64,000 nucleotides of DNA from Amniculibacterium aquaticum (GCF_003852705.1 NZ_REFA01000012.1:1-64000), one strand, 5' to 3'. Shown: positions 44,757 to 54,027, counted from the stretch's first letter. Notes: a model not told the origin generated them from the sequence alone. Program-made: numbers and translations.

Positions 44757-45779
44757 ATGAAAATTATTGTTCCTATGGCCGGTAGAGGCTCCAGACTAAG
44801 ACCTCACACACTGACTGTACCTAAGCCACTAATCCCAATCGGTGGGAAACCAATTGTACAAAGATTGGTTGAAGACATCGCAAAAGTGGCCAATGAAAAA
44901 ATAGATGAAATTGCTTTCATAATCGGAGATTTCGGTGATGAAGTGAAAGAATCCTTAATAAAAATAGCAGAAAAACTAGGTGCAAAAGGAAGTATATACA
45001 CTCAAGACGAACCTTTAGGAACGGCACATGCCATAAAATGCGCCGAGCAATCCATGACCGGAGATGTTGTGGTTGCTTTTGCGGACACCCTTTTCCGTGC
45101 CGATTTCGTTTTGGATAAAAACTCTGACGGTGTGATTTGGGTGAAAAAAGTTGCCGACCCTTCGGCTTTTGGAGTTGTAAAATTGGACGACTACGGTTTC
45201 ATCACTGATTTTGTTGAAAAACCTAAAGAATTTGTTTCCGATCTTGCGATTATTGGCATCTACTATTTTCAGTCGGCGGAGAAATTAATGGCCGAAATCA
45301 ACCACATCATGGACAACAACATCATGGTAAGTGGCGAGTACCAACTAACAACAGCTCTTGACAACCTAAGAGACAAAGGTGCAAAATTCTCCCTCGGAAA
45401 AGTGGACGATTGGATGGATTGTGGAAATAAAAATGCCACTGTGGAAACCAACGGTAAAATATTGGAATACGAAAAAGAAGAATTTGCTGTTTTCCCGGCA
45501 TCTTCAAAAATCGAAAATTCCTTGATTATCCCACCGTGTTTTATTGGTGAAGGAGTAGAAATCCACAACTCTAAAATTGGACCTTTCGTATCCTTAGGAA
45601 ACGGAACCAAGATTTGCAATTCCAACATCGACAACTCGTTGATACAAGAAAAAACCATCATCAACCACGGAAATTTGAGCAATTCCATGATCGGTAATTT
45701 CGCACAATACAGAGGAGTTTCCAGAGAAATTTCATTGGGAGATTATTCGGTTTTGGACTTCTTATCCGATAACAAATAA
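44757..45779 (+). CDS. Sugar-phosphate nucleotidyltransferase
   Basis: A 340-residue enzyme with the N-terminal nucleotidyltransferase fold: MAGRGSRLRPHTLTVPKPLIPIGGKP is the family signature (nucleotide loop and lysine). The C-terminal part (residues 245-335) has a left-handed beta-helix pattern (EGVEIHNSKIGPFVSLGNGTKICNS). It likely activates glucose-1-phosphate or mannose-1-phosphate as dTDP- or GDP-sugar; the sugar is not readable. Second gene of the flippase unit, ended by a terminator. Confidence 0.88.
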   Translation: MKIIVPMAGRGSRLRPHTLTVPKPLIPIGGKPIVQRLVEDIAKVANEKIDEIAFIIGDFGDEVKESLIKIAEKLGAKGSIYTQDEPLGTAHAIKCAEQSMTGDVVVAFADTLFRADFVLDKNSDGVIWVKKVADPSAFGVVKLDDYGFITDFVEKPKEFVSDLAIIGIYYFQSAEKLMAEINHIMDNNIMVSGEYQLTTALDNLRDKGAKFSLGKVDDWMDCGNKNATVETNGKILEYEKEEFAVFPASSKIENSLIIPPCFIGEGVEIHNSKIGPFVSLGNGTKICNSNIDNSLIQEKTIINHGNLSNSMIGNFAQYRGVSREISLGDYSVLDFLSDNK

Positions 45780-45800
45780 GCATTAATCAAGCCTTCACAA

Positions 45801-45840
45801 CCAACCACACACTTTTGTTGTGTGGTTTGGCTTTATTATT
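45801..45840 (+). terminator. Terminator of the flippase-nucleotidyltransferase unit
   Basis: Stem CCAACCACACA with TGTGTGGTTTGG (45801-45811 and about 45819-45830), then T-rich sequence. It also rules out the start at 45815 proposed for the next gene. Confidence 0.85.
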
Positions 45841-45865
45841 GCAACATTGCCATAAAAAACAAACA

Positions 45866-46795
45866 ATGACAAAGGAAATTTTCAAAAGCAATATCATCTT
45901 TCAGAAAAAGAAAATTATAAACTTGACCTGCATTTTATTTGTGGGTTTATTTCTTTTGTCTTGTAAAACCAAAACGGCTGTAGAAAGCTCTAACAACAAA
46001 GACAGCTTGGTTGTTGATAGCCTTTTGATGGACTCCATCAAGTTGGACAAAAGTTCTTCTCTGCCTAAAGATGCCAATGCCAACCTATCCATAAATGAGC
46101 GAGTTGACTTTTACGAACATGCTTTGATTCATCCAAAATTTGAGCATCTGAAAATGAAGAGTACCATAAAAATAGAAACTGGAAATTCCATACCGACTCT
46201 GGATGCTCTTATTTACATAGAAAACAATCAGAAAATATGGATGAACCTATCGTTCATCGTCAATGCTGCGAGGGGAATTGCAACTCCCGAAGGGATAAAG
46301 GCCTATGAAAAATACAACAGAACCTATATTGATTCTGATTTTGATTATCTGAACAATTTGTTAAACATCGACTTCATCAACTATCCTACTCTGCAAAAAT
46401 TATTGATGGGGCGAACCTTCATCCCAATAAGAGATTCGCAATACATACTTTCCAAAAACATGGAAGGGTATTACATGGTTTCCAGAAAAACCCAAACCAT
46501 AGGAAGCCCGACAGCTGACCGACCAAGCCGAGAGTATAGAGTTTTTTTAAAATATTCCGATTCTTTTGACTTAATGGAAGTTGAACTTCTGGATCCTGTC
46601 TCTGGAGATGAGTTGCAAATAAATTATGAAAACTGGCAAAACTTCAGCAATTACAGAATGCCGGAATATGTTAAAATAATTATAAAAGGAAGCAAAACAG
46701 GGCAAATTTTAATCGAAAATACGAAATTTGAAGATTTGAAAATTCAGACACCGTATTCGGTACCCAAAAACTACACGAAAATTGAAATTCAATGA
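45866..46795 (+). CDS. DUF4292 lipoprotein
   Basis: A 309-residue lipoprotein. A hydrophobic segment ends with the lipobox FLLSC. The mature region has a Ser/Asn/Asp-rich linker, then beta segments typical of DUF4292, a Bacteroidota family likened to LolA/LolB-type folds. Role unknown; in the order DUF4292 then EnvC-like gene (overlap of 4 bases) this is a usual flavobacterial arrangement. I use the ATG at 45866, since upstream codons lie in the terminator. Confidence 0.85.
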   Translation: MTKEIFKSNIIFQKKKIINLTCILFVGLFLLSCKTKTAVESSNNKDSLVVDSLLMDSIKLDKSSSLPKDANANLSINERVDFYEHALIHPKFEHLKMKSTIKIETGNSIPTLDALIYIENNQKIWMNLSFIVNAARGIATPEGIKAYEKYNRTYIDSDFDYLNNLLNIDFINYPTLQKLLMGRTFIPIRDSQYILSKNMEGYYMVSRKTQTIGSPTADRPSREYRVFLKYSDSFDLMEVELLDPVSGDELQINYENWQNFSNYRMPEYVKIIIKGSKTGQILIENTKFEDLKIQTPYSVPKNYTKIEIQ

Positions 46796-48348
46796 GTAAA
46801 AACACCCATATCATATTGGCATTAATAACTTTTGGCTTTTCCTTTGGACAACAAAAGAAAGAACAACTCCAAAAGCAAAATTCCGAGCTCAAAAAAGAAA
46901 TTGCCTCCATCAACAAAGCCATTTCTCAATCTCAAAAAGAGTCCAAACTTTCCATTGCCTATCTGGACAATGTGAATAAAAAGATTGTCTTGAGGGAAAA
47001 AGTGTACAACAATACTCAGAAAGAAAAAAGATTTATAGAAGACGACATCTATCTACGCCAATTGGAAATCAACCGACAAAATCGCGAATTGGCTGTGCTT
47101 AGGAAAAACTACGCCAAAGTTCTCGTCAATGCCTACAAAAACAAAGGGATACAAAACAAAGTCACCTTCATCCTTTCATCTAAAAGTTTTGGTGAAGCCA
47201 TTCGTAGGGTGCAATATCTGAAGCTATACTCTGAATTTCAAGAAAAAAAAGCAGCTGAGATCACCGATGCAGCAAGGTTGTTAAAAGAATCCATTCAACA
47301 AAAAGAAAAATCCGTAAAAGAAAAAGAAACATTACTCAACAATCAAAAAATTGAGTTGGCAACCATCAATGCTGATAGACAACAAAAAGAAGATTTGGTA
47401 AAAGAGTTCAAAGCCAACGAAGGAAAGCTTACTGCCGAATTAAGACAAAAACAAGCAAAATCCAAAGCTTTAGAAGGACAAATCCGATCCATCATCGCAG
47501 AGGAAATTAGAATAGCCAAAGCAGAAGCAGCAGCAAAAAAAGCAGCAGAAGCCGAAAAAATACGATTGGCAAAAATAGCTGCCGACAAAGAAAAAGCTAG
47601 AATTGATGCCGAAAACAGAGCTCGTGCTGAAGCCCTTGAGCGAGAAAGAAAAGAAGCGGAAGAAGCGGTAAGAAAAGCCAATGAATTGGCAGCAAAAAAA
47701 GCAGCAGAAGAAAAGAAAAGAGCTGATGATGCATCAAAAGCCGATGCCGATGCCAGAGCTTTGGCCCGTAAAGAAGCAGCTGCAAAAGAAGCTATCGATG
47801 CGGCTAACAGAGCCAAAGAAGCCGCCAATAAACTCGCAGAAGCTAAGGCTGCAGAAGCTGCTTTGGAGAAGAAAAACAACGAAGCCAAAAAAGCAGCTGA
47901 AAATAAAGCACTTACCAACTTTGGCGTAACCACCGATGCTGGAGCCGGTTTTGCTAACAACAAAGGCAAACTTTCCATGCCGGTTTACGGAACCATCACC
48001 CATAGATTTGGGAGACAATCGCATCCTATTTTCAAAAATATTGTTGAAGAAAACAACGGAATAAAAATTGCGGTAACCAAAGGAACCGTTGCCAAATGCG
48101 TTTTCCCAGGTCAAGTCACCAAGATCCTTCAAGCCAACGATGGGACCAAAACGGTCATGGTAAAACACGGAGACTACTTCACCGTATATACCAACCTGGC
48201 GAATACCATGGTCAACACCAATCAAAATGTATCTGCAGGAACAGCTATTGGTGCTGTAGGTCTCGATTTCGACGGCACTTACACCCTTGATTTCCAAATA
48301 TATAACAGCAATGGAACTGCTGTTGACCCAATGGGTTGGGTAAATTAA
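46792..48348 (+). CDS. EnvC-like murein hydrolase activator with long Ala/Lys/Glu coiled coil
   Basis: A 518-residue exported protein. Signal peptide 1-20; N-terminal coiled coil (residues 20-240); a TolA-like Ala-Lys-Glu stretch (about 240-375); and a C-terminal LytM/M23 fold (about 395-518). The M23 zinc ligands look broken: NNGIKIAV replaces HxGxDI-type, and YTNLA replaces YxHL, while HGD is kept. So, like E. coli EnvC, it probably activates amidases rather than cutting wall itself. Its start overlaps the DUF4292 stop by 4 bases. Confidence 0.88.
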   Translation: MSKNTHIILALITFGFSFGQQKKEQLQKQNSELKKEIASINKAISQSQKESKLSIAYLDNVNKKIVLREKVYNNTQKEKRFIEDDIYLRQLEINRQNRELAVLRKNYAKVLVNAYKNKGIQNKVTFILSSKSFGEAIRRVQYLKLYSEFQEKKAAEITDAARLLKESIQQKEKSVKEKETLLNNQKIELATINADRQQKEDLVKEFKANEGKLTAELRQKQAKSKALEGQIRSIIAEEIRIAKAEAAAKKAAEAEKIRLAKIAADKEKARIDAENRARAEALERERKEAEEAVRKANELAAKKAAEEKKRADDASKADADARALARKEAAAKEAIDAANRAKEAANKLAEAKAAEAALEKKNNEAKKAAENKALTNFGVTTDAGAGFANNKGKLSMPVYGTITHRFGRQSHPIFKNIVEENNGIKIAVTKGTVAKCVFPGQVTKILQANDGTKTVMVKHGDYFTVYTNLANTMVNTNQNVSAGTAIGAVGLDFDGTYTLDFQIYNSNGTAVDPMGWVN

Positions 48349-48366
48349 AAATTTAGATTAATTTTG
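48336..48366 (+). promoter_or_regulatory. Promoter of the tatA-DUF4254 unit
   Basis: TTG (48336-48338), 20-base spacer, TAATTTTG (48359-48366). The -7 box overlaps a TTG that could be read as an early tatA start, supporting the ATG at 48382. Confidence 0.55.
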
Positions 48367-48381
48367 CAAAAAATAAATATT

Positions 48382-48582
48382 ATGTTAACCACATTTTTAG
48401 CACTTTCAGCATCGCATATTATTATTGCTGCTATTGTCATTTTATTATTATTTGGTGGTAAAAAAATCCCTGAATTGATGAAAGGCTTGGGTAGCGGTAT
48501 CAAAGAATTTAAAGACGCTGTAAAGGAAGAAGACAAAAAAACTCCTGAAAACAACGATTCTCCAAACAATATCAATCAATAA
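48382..48582 (+). CDS. tatA: Sec-independent translocase subunit TatA
   Basis: A 66-residue TatA/E protein: one N-terminal transmembrane helix, then the hinge [21 protein letters not shown] and an acidic tail. It should help move folded proteins across the inner membrane. I start at the ATG 48382 (MLTTFLALS); the TTG at 48364 would fall within the promoter. DUF4254 starts 12 bases later. Confidence 0.92.
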   Translation: MLTTFLALSASHIIIAAIVILLLFGGKKIPELMKGLGSGIKEFKDAVKEEDKKTPENNDSPNNINQ

Positions 48583-48593
48583 AAATATTGACC

Positions 48594-49205
48594 ATGAGTT
48601 TTAGTCAGGAGGCTTGGACAATTTTCAATCAATCCATTGAAGATTACCATGTTCATGATCATGTCGATCAACCCATCAACAATCCCTATCCAAAAGAGAG
48701 TTTGGAACATCTTTTGTATACTAAAAATTGGATTGACACCGTTCAGTGGCATTTTGAAGACATTATTCGTGATGAAAACATCGATCCCACAGAGGCATTG
48801 AAACTTAAACGAAGAATAGACGCCTCCAACCAACAGAGAACCGACTTGGTAGAATATGTGGACTCTTGGTTTTTGAATAAATATCAAAGTACAGCACCAA
48901 AAGCAGATGCGAAAATAAATAGTGAAACTCCAGCTTGGGCAATCGACAGATTATCCATTTTGGCATTAAAAGTATATCACATGGCTTTGGAAGCCAATAG
49001 AGATAGCGCTGGTGATGATCATAGAGCCAAATGCCAGGAAAAATTAAATGTTTTACTGGAGCAACACAAAGACCTCAGCACTGCCATCGATCAACTTCTT
49101 TTGGATATTGAAAACGGTGTGGTTAAGATGAAGGTGTACAAACAGATGAAAATGTACAACGACGAAAGCCTTAACCCAATCCTTTATCAAAAAGGAAATA
49201 AATAA
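48594..49205 (+). CDS. DUF4254 protein
   Basis: A 203-residue cytoplasmic protein of the DUF4254 family, common in Bacteroidota and of unknown function. Helical, with conserved WHFEDIIRD and PAWAIDRLSILALKVYHM segments. ATG at 48594 is used, not the in-frame TTG at 48588. It overlaps the following lipoprotein gene by one base (TAATG), so translation coupling is likely. Confidence 0.85.
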   Translation: MSFSQEAWTIFNQSIEDYHVHDHVDQPINNPYPKESLEHLLYTKNWIDTVQWHFEDIIRDENIDPTEALKLKRRIDASNQQRTDLVEYVDSWFLNKYQSTAPKADAKINSETPAWAIDRLSILALKVYHMALEANRDSAGDDHRAKCQEKLNVLLEQHKDLSTAIDQLLLDIENGVVKMKVYKQMKMYNDESLNPILYQKGNK

Positions 49206-49660
49206 TGACGAAGACTCTTTTTTTAATTTTTACATTAACCCTATTTGTTTCATGCGCAACGGAAAAGGCCAACATGTCGCCCATTGCAAATGCCTATTCC
49301 GAAAGCAGCATAAGTACCGAAAAGATCTCGACCAGTTTTAACAGATCGGTGGTGGCCAATGCTTATGCTTCTGAGCTCACGAATACTTGTTCGCTTTTCC
49401 CAAAGTTTAAAAACAAGGCTCTAAATTCTGAAATTGTTAGCTTAAAAACCAATATTCAGAATTATGTGTATGCTTTGGAGGCCAACAACAAAATGGGCAA
49501 AACGAGAGAATTAAAAAAAGTAGAAAAATCGTACATTAATATACAAAAATTGAGAAAGGATCTTCCAAAATTGGAAGATGAAAAACTCAATTCCATTTTG
49601 GTTAGAATAAAAAGAAACATCACCTTCTTAGAAGCCAATTATTCTAATCCTAAAAAATAA
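49205..49660 (+). CDS. Small lipoprotein of unknown function
   Basis: A 151-residue protein with a hydrophobic start and lipobox LFVSCA (C at about 17). The mature part is Asn/Ser/Lys-rich, helical toward the end (KLRKDLPKLEDEKLNSILVRIKRNI). I recognise no family. Start overlaps the DUF4254 stop by one base; ribA follows 14 bases later on the same strand. Confidence 0.75.
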   Translation: MTKTLFLIFTLTLFVSCATEKANMSPIANAYSESSISTEKISTSFNRSVVANAYASELTNTCSLFPKFKNKALNSEIVSLKTNIQNYVYALEANNKMGKTRELKKVEKSYINIQKLRKDLPKLEDEKLNSILVRIKRNITFLEANYSNPKK

Positions 49661-49674
49661 AAAGAGAACCAATT

Positions 49675-50277
49675 ATGATAAAACTTCAGGCGGAAGCCAA
49701 TGTTCCTACTCAATATGGATCTTTCCGAATGATTGCTTTTTCTGACGATGTCGAAGATTGGATGCCGCACATGGTACTCATTGCAGAAAATACGGATTTC
49801 TCCAAACCCATCAATGTTCGTTTTCACTCAGAGTGCATTACCGGAGAGGTTTTTCATTCTTTAAAATGCGAATGCGGACAACAATTGGATGCGGCTATGG
49901 AATACATCCAAAAACACGGTGGTTTGATTATTTACCTTAGACAAGAAGGTAGAAATATAGGCATCATCAACAAACTAAAAGCCTATGCCCTACAAGAAAA
50001 AGGACTGGATACGGTACAAGCAAATTTAGAATTGGGATTACCGGCAGACGATAGAGATTTTCAAGTTGCAATTGAAATTCTTAAAAAATTGAATGTACAC
50101 GAAATTCGACTGCTTACTAATAATCCGGACAAAATAAAATTTGTAGAAAACAGCGACATTAAGCTGGTCGAAAGAATTCCTCTACAAATAAAAGCCAATA
50201 AAAATTCTAAGGAATATTTAAAAACCAAAAAAAATTATTTTGGTCACCTACTCGAAGACAATATCGATACCGAATAA
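49675..50277 (+). CDS. ribA: GTP cyclohydrolase II
   Basis: A 200-residue enzyme opening GTP for riboflavin synthesis. Zinc ligands CITGEVFHSLKCEC (C-x10-C-x-C) and the catalytic segment LRQEGRNIGI-NK are present, as is DTVQANLELG. No DHBP synthase domain is fused, unlike many bifunctional RibBA proteins. It follows the small lipoprotein gene by 14 bases; a bidirectional terminator comes next. Confidence 0.94.
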   Translation: MIKLQAEANVPTQYGSFRMIAFSDDVEDWMPHMVLIAENTDFSKPINVRFHSECITGEVFHSLKCECGQQLDAAMEYIQKHGGLIIYLRQEGRNIGIINKLKAYALQEKGLDTVQANLELGLPADDRDFQVAIEILKKLNVHEIRLLTNNPDKIKFVENSDIKLVERIPLQIKANKNSKEYLKTKKNYFGHLLEDNIDTE

Positions 50278-50302
50278 AAAAACACCAAAAGGTGTTTTTT
50301 TA
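50276..50302. terminator. Bidirectional terminator between ribA and DUF4126
   Basis: AACACC AAAA GGTGTT stem (50281-50296), flanked by A and T runs. Confidence 0.85.
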
Positions 50303-50896
50303 TGTTTTTGAGATTGATAATTTACGCCACAATTTCCTGCCGTAAACCAATACCGTCAGTACCAAAACAACGGAAACGACAACCGCAATTATAGGTAAAG
50401 CCAAAGCCAGCGCAGACATAAGTCCAGCACCTGCAGTTTCGCTTGTGGCAACAACAGAATTTCCCAAACCTCCTGTTGTAGCAGTAGAAACCGCCCTAAC
50501 TCCGGCAAAGCCAGAACTTATCGTTGCGGCAGTACCTCCGCCAGCGATTAAAGCCAAGGCCCAAAGTGGGAAAGCATCCAACCCTGTAAATTGACTGGCA
50601 AATAAAACCGCACCCGCAACAGTAGCCATGGGAACGGATAACGAATCCAAAAGATGATCGACATAAGGTATGTAATACGCAAAAATTTCAACAACTGTTG
50701 CAATTCCTGTTGCAATTACCGTGGGCAAACCGGTTAACCAAGAGAAATTTTCACCGATCGGTATCCATCCTAAATACGAAGCCAAACTAACGACAAACAT
50801 CGGCAGAAAAACCCTAAAACCGGATGCTGCAGCCAAGCCAACACCTACGAACGCTCCTAATAAATAATGCAAATAAGGCCAATTTTCTAACATCAT
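50300..50896 (-). CDS. DUF4126 membrane protein
   Basis: A 198-residue inner-membrane protein with about five hydrophobic stretches, alanine/glycine-rich (LAAASGFRVFLPMFVVSLA, SGFAGVRAVSTATTGG). The DUF4126 family has no known function. I start at 50896 (MMLENWPYLHY): the longer frame to 50989 contains a terminator hairpin and is not likely translated. Convergent with ribA. Confidence 0.82.
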   Translation of the reverse strand: MMLENWPYLHYLLGAFVGVGLAAASGFRVFLPMFVVSLASYLGWIPIGENFSWLTGLPTVIATGIATVVEIFAYYIPYVDHLLDSLSVPMATVAGAVLFASQFTGLDAFPLWALALIAGGGTAATISSGFAGVRAVSTATTGGLGNSVVATSETAGAGLMSALALALPIIAVVVSVVLVLTVLVYGRKLWRKLSISKT

Positions 50897-50948
50897 TTCG
50901 TTTTTTCTGTTTTTATAAATTAAAAGTACATATTTTTCTTTTAATACT

Positions 50949-50990
50949 TCAAAAAAAATGAAGCTCAAAAACTTGGTTTTCAGCTTCATT
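50949..50990 (-). terminator. Terminator of deoD
   Basis: Minus-strand stem AATGAAGCT/AGCTTCATT (50982-50990 and 50957-50965), then six or more T. It lies within an N-terminal extension of the DUF4126 frame, which argues against that extension. Confidence 0.85.
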
Positions 50991-51013
50991 AAGAATTATA
51001 AAAAAACAACAAA

Positions 51014-51718
51014 TTAAGAAATAGCTGTTTCTAATGCAAGAGTTATCATTTTCTTGAGAGCCGTTTCTCGTTGATCGGCAGAGATTTTCTCACCCGTTGG
51101 GATCACATCAGAAACCGTCAGGATGGTGGCTGCATTTTTCTTCAGGTATTGAGCATTGGCGAATAGAGCAAAAGCTTCCATCTCAACTGCTGGACAATTG
51201 TTTTCTTTAGCAATTGCAGGTACATCCAAATCTTTTCTGTAAAAAATATCGCTGGTATGGATGTTCACCGATTTCACAGGCAAATCCAATGCTACGGCCG
51301 TTTCATTAATTTTAGAAAAGACATTTCCTTGGTGACCAATTCCTTCTCCTTCTATTCCCCAAGCAAATTTTGCATAAGTCGATTCGCTGTAGGATTTTTC
51401 CACATTCAAGATGTCATAGACTTGTAGATCGGTCGTATAGGCACCACAAGTACCAATTCTGATAATGGTTTCCACCTCGTATTCTGTAAAAAGTTCAAAA
51501 GAATAAATCCCAATACTTGGCGCACCCATTCCGCTGGCACCAACAGAAATCCTTCTCCCTTTGTAAGTTCCTGTGTAGAAAAAAATATTTCTTGTTTGGC
51601 TGACTAATTTCACCTCATCTAAAAAATGATCGGCAATAAATTTGGCTCTTAGCGGATCTCCCGGCATAAGAACGATAGGAGCTATCTCTCCTTTTTGGGC
51701 TGCAATATGAACGCTCAT
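51014..51718 (-). CDS. deoD: Purine nucleoside phosphorylase, DeoD type
   Basis: A 234-residue hexameric phosphorylase converting purine nucleosides and phosphate to base and ribose-1-phosphate. Phosphate-binding MPGDPLRAK and the conserved RIGTCGAYTTDLQVYD and VEMEAFALFANA segments are clear; the last carries the ribose-binding Met-Glu. Start at 51718 (MSVHIAAQ), since a -7 box falls within the longer frame. Single gene with its own terminator. Confidence 0.93.
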   Translation of the reverse strand: MSVHIAAQKGEIAPIVLMPGDPLRAKFIADHFLDEVKLVSQTRNIFFYTGTYKGRRISVGASGMGAPSIGIYSFELFTEYEVETIIRIGTCGAYTTDLQVYDILNVEKSYSESTYAKFAWGIEGEGIGHQGNVFSKINETAVALDLPVKSVNIHTSDIFYRKDLDVPAIAKENNCPAVEMEAFALFANAQYLKKNAATILTVSDVIPTGEKISADQRETALKKMITLALETAIS

Positions 51719-51736
51719 AATTTCTATTTTATGATG

Positions 51737-51744
51737 CAAAAGTA
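51737..51744 (-). promoter_or_regulatory. Candidate -7 box of deoD
   Basis: Minus-strand TACTTTTG, 19 bases before the start at 51718. The -33 box is not certain. Confidence 0.45.
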
Positions 51745-51856
51745 ATCATTTAGAAGTCAAATAAAAGTGTACGGCAATTAGAAATCTCTTTATGTTGAAT
51801 TTAACTTCAGACAAGAAAAGCAATCCTATCAATAAATCAATTAATAATTTACCGAT

Positions 51857-52249
51857 ATGAAAAAAGCAATCGTATGTGCAGTCCTAGGAATTGGATCTTT
51901 GATGATGGCACAACAAACTCCCAACAGACAAGAAGCTCGAGAGCAAAAAAGAATTGAAAATCAAAAAGCCAACTTGGACAAAATGAAACAAGAATTGGGT
52001 CTGAATGATGCTCAGGTAGCGAAAATAAAAGACATTAGAGATCGTGAATTTCAGTTGAGGAAAACCAAAATGGAGCAAGAAAAAGCAGAACGAAAAGCAC
52101 GAATGGAAAAGCACGATTCTGAAATGAAAAACATCCTTAGCACCGATCAATACAACAAATGGAAAGCCAACAGAATGGAGAAAATGGAGAGAATGAAAAA
52201 TGAAAAAATGAAAAGACACAGAAAAATGCGTCCAGAAAAAACAATTTAA
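51857..52249 (+). CDS. Exported Spy/CpxP-like charged protein
   Basis: A 130-residue protein with signal peptide (residues 1-18, MMAQ). The mature part is almost all Lys/Glu/Arg/Met helix, with NLDKMKQELGLNDAQVAKIKDI resembling the LTxxQ-type repeats of the Spy/CpxP family (periplasmic chaperone or metal-sensing). The second repeat (ILSTDQYNKWKANRMEKM) is also similar. Small and low-complexity, so family membership is suggestive. Single gene with a terminator. Confidence 0.72.
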   Translation: MKKAIVCAVLGIGSLMMAQQTPNRQEAREQKRIENQKANLDKMKQELGLNDAQVAKIKDIRDREFQLRKTKMEQEKAERKARMEKHDSEMKNILSTDQYNKWKANRMEKMERMKNEKMKRHRKMRPEKTI

Positions 52250-52254
52250 AAATG

Positions 52255-52283
52255 AAGTCCACTTTTGCGGTGGACTTTTATTT
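52255..52283 (+). terminator. Terminator between the Spy-like gene and rsmE
   Basis: Stem AAGTCCAC (52255-52262) with GTGGACTT (52270-52277) and T-rich tail; also usable by the convergent rsmE gene. Confidence 0.85.
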
Positions 52284-52285
52284 TC

Positions 52286-52990
52286 TTAAGATTTTAAAAA
52301 AGATTTGGAATAAAACCAAGCCGAAACAAAAACACCAGCCGTTTCCGTTCTCAACCGTTGGTGTCCCAAGGAAATGGCTTTCACTCCTAAATCCGAGAGT
52401 TGTTGAATTTCTTTTGCGCTAAAATCCCCTTCTGGGCCGATCAAAATGGTAAGCGATTCTTTAACATCCAAGATGTCCAATGACGATCTTTCAAAAGCAT
52501 CATCGCAATGGGCAACAAAAGTTTTTTGTGGAACGCTGTTTTTAATAAAATCCGAAAACTTTTGCACATCATTAATTTTTGGAAAACGAAAACGATGACT
52601 TTGCTTGGAAGCAGAAATGCTTTGTTTGATGATCTTATCGACATTCAAATGTTTTCTTTCTGTTTTTTCAGTTTGCAAAAAAGAAATTTCTGCAATTCCC
52701 ATTTCAGTCGCTTTTTCAACAAAAAAATCGATCCTGTCCATATTTTTTGTCGGAGCTATCGCGATATGAAGCTGAAGGTTGGGGTTGGGCAATTCTTTTT
52801 GAATTTCAACAACTTTCAACACGGCTTTTTTACCTTCAAAATAAAGAGATCCTTTGGCTAGATTACCTTTACCATCGGTTACAAAAAGCTCCTCGCCCTC
52901 CTTCATCCTTAGAACTTTTGCAATATGCTGTTGTTCTTCAGGATCAATGAGCACTTCATTTTCTAAAATTTCTCCGTAAAATAATTTCAT
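52286..52990 (-). CDS. rsmE: 16S rRNA (uracil-1498-N3)-methyltransferase RsmE
   Basis: A 234-residue SPOUT-type methyltransferase. N-terminal PUA-like part (QHIAKVLRMKEGEELFVTDGKG) and the SAM-binding knot with IGPEGDFSAKEI and LGHQRLRTETAG are typical. It methylates U1498 of 16S rRNA. It starts 2 bases after the tsaD stop, in the same direction, so the two are co-transcribed. Confidence 0.94.
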   Translation of the reverse strand: MKLFYGEILENEVLIDPEEQQHIAKVLRMKEGEELFVTDGKGNLAKGSLYFEGKKAVLKVVEIQKELPNPNLQLHIAIAPTKNMDRIDFFVEKATEMGIAEISFLQTEKTERKHLNVDKIIKQSISASKQSHRFRFPKINDVQKFSDFIKNSVPQKTFVAHCDDAFERSSLDILDVKESLTILIGPEGDFSAKEIQQLSDLGVKAISLGHQRLRTETAGVFVSAWFYSKSFLKS

Positions 52991-52992
52991 GC

Positions 52993-54027
52993 TTACTTTT
53001 TAAAATCTTCTTCGATATCGTATCTTGCAGTTGCTGAAATCGACAAATCTGCAAACTCACCCCTCTCGTATTTCAGTTGGGCGACCATCGCAATCATCGC
53101 AGCGTTATCTGTTGTATATTCAAATTTTGGTATAAACACTTCCCAACCTTTTCTTTCTACATTGGCCAACATTGCGTTTCTAAGCGCTGAATTGGCTGAA
53201 ACTCCACCTGCAATCGCTATTTGATTGATGTTAAAATCTGCTGCTGCTTTTTCCAATTTTTTCATCAACACCGAAATGATGGTTGCTTGTACAGAAGCAC
53301 AAAGATCATTCAGATTTTCTTTGACAAAGTCTGGATTCTTCTTTAATTCTTTTTGAACAAAATAAAGCACGGAAGTTTTTACCCCACTGAAAGAATAATT
53401 GTAGGCTTCCAATTTGGGCTTGCCAAACTCAAACGCTTTTGGATTTCCTTCTTTAGCCAATCGGTCAATAATAGGACCGGCAGGATAGTCAAGGTTAAAG
53501 ATTTTCCCAATTTTATCAAACGCTTCGCCGGCAGCATCGTCTATGGTTTTACCGACAATTTCCATGTCAAAATAATCTTTGACCAAAACAATCATGGTAT
53601 GTCCTCCAGAAACGGTAAGACAGAGAAACGGAAATTTTGGTGGATTGGGATTGGCATCGTCAATAAAATGCGCTAAAATATGAGCCTGAAGATGGTTGAC
53701 CTCTATCAGCGGAACTTGCAAACTCATGGACAATGACTTGGCAAAAGATGTCCCCACAAGCAACGAGCCTAAAAGTCCAGGTCCTCTTGTAAAACCTATG
53801 GCAGCAATTTGATTTTGTTGTATATTTGCTTGGCTGAATGCTTTTTGCACTACGGGAATAATGTTTTGCTGATGTGCTCTGGAAGCCAATTCCGGAACAA
53901 CACCACCGTATTCTATATGGATTTTTTGGTTGGCAGCAATATTAGAAAGGATTTTGTTTCCACAGATAATGGCTGCAGAAGTATCATCACATGAGGACTC
54001 GATTCCTAAAATAATTTTTTCGCTCAT
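52993..54027 (-). CDS. tsaD: TsaD, tRNA threonylcarbamoyladenosine transferase subunit
   Basis: A 344-residue ASKHA-fold enzyme that, with TsaB and TsaE, puts threonylcarbamoyl on A37 of ANN-decoding tRNAs. GIESSCDDTSAAI at the N-terminus, metal site NHLQAHILAH, SGGHTMIVLV and AGGVSANSALR are all present. Start at 54027 (MSEKIILGIESS), the family start; the longer frame from 54318 reads into tamB and is excluded. Its start lies 4 bases from that of divergent tamB. Confidence 0.96.
   Translation of the reverse strand: MSEKIILGIESSCDDTSAAIICGNKILSNIAANQKIHIEYGGVVPELASRAHQQNIIPVVQKAFSQANIQQNQIAAIGFTRGPGLLGSLLVGTSFAKSLSMSLQVPLIEVNHLQAHILAHFIDDANPNPPKFPFLCLTVSGGHTMIVLVKDYFDMEIVGKTIDDAAGEAFDKIGKIFNLDYPAGPIIDRLAKEGNPKAFEFGKPKLEAYNYSFSGVKTSVLYFVQKELKKNPDFVKENLNDLCASVQATIISVLMKKLEKAAADFNINQIAIAGGVSANSALRNAMLANVERKGWEVFIPKFEYTTDNAAMIAMVAQLKYERGEFADLSISATARYDIEEDFKK

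Noticed and set aside
47343-47978. Long minus-strand frame (211 codons) inside the EnvC-like gene, and others like it in Ala/Lys-rich parts
   Set aside because: These arise from repetitive Ala/Lys/Glu codons read on the opposite strand and have no start context or family features.
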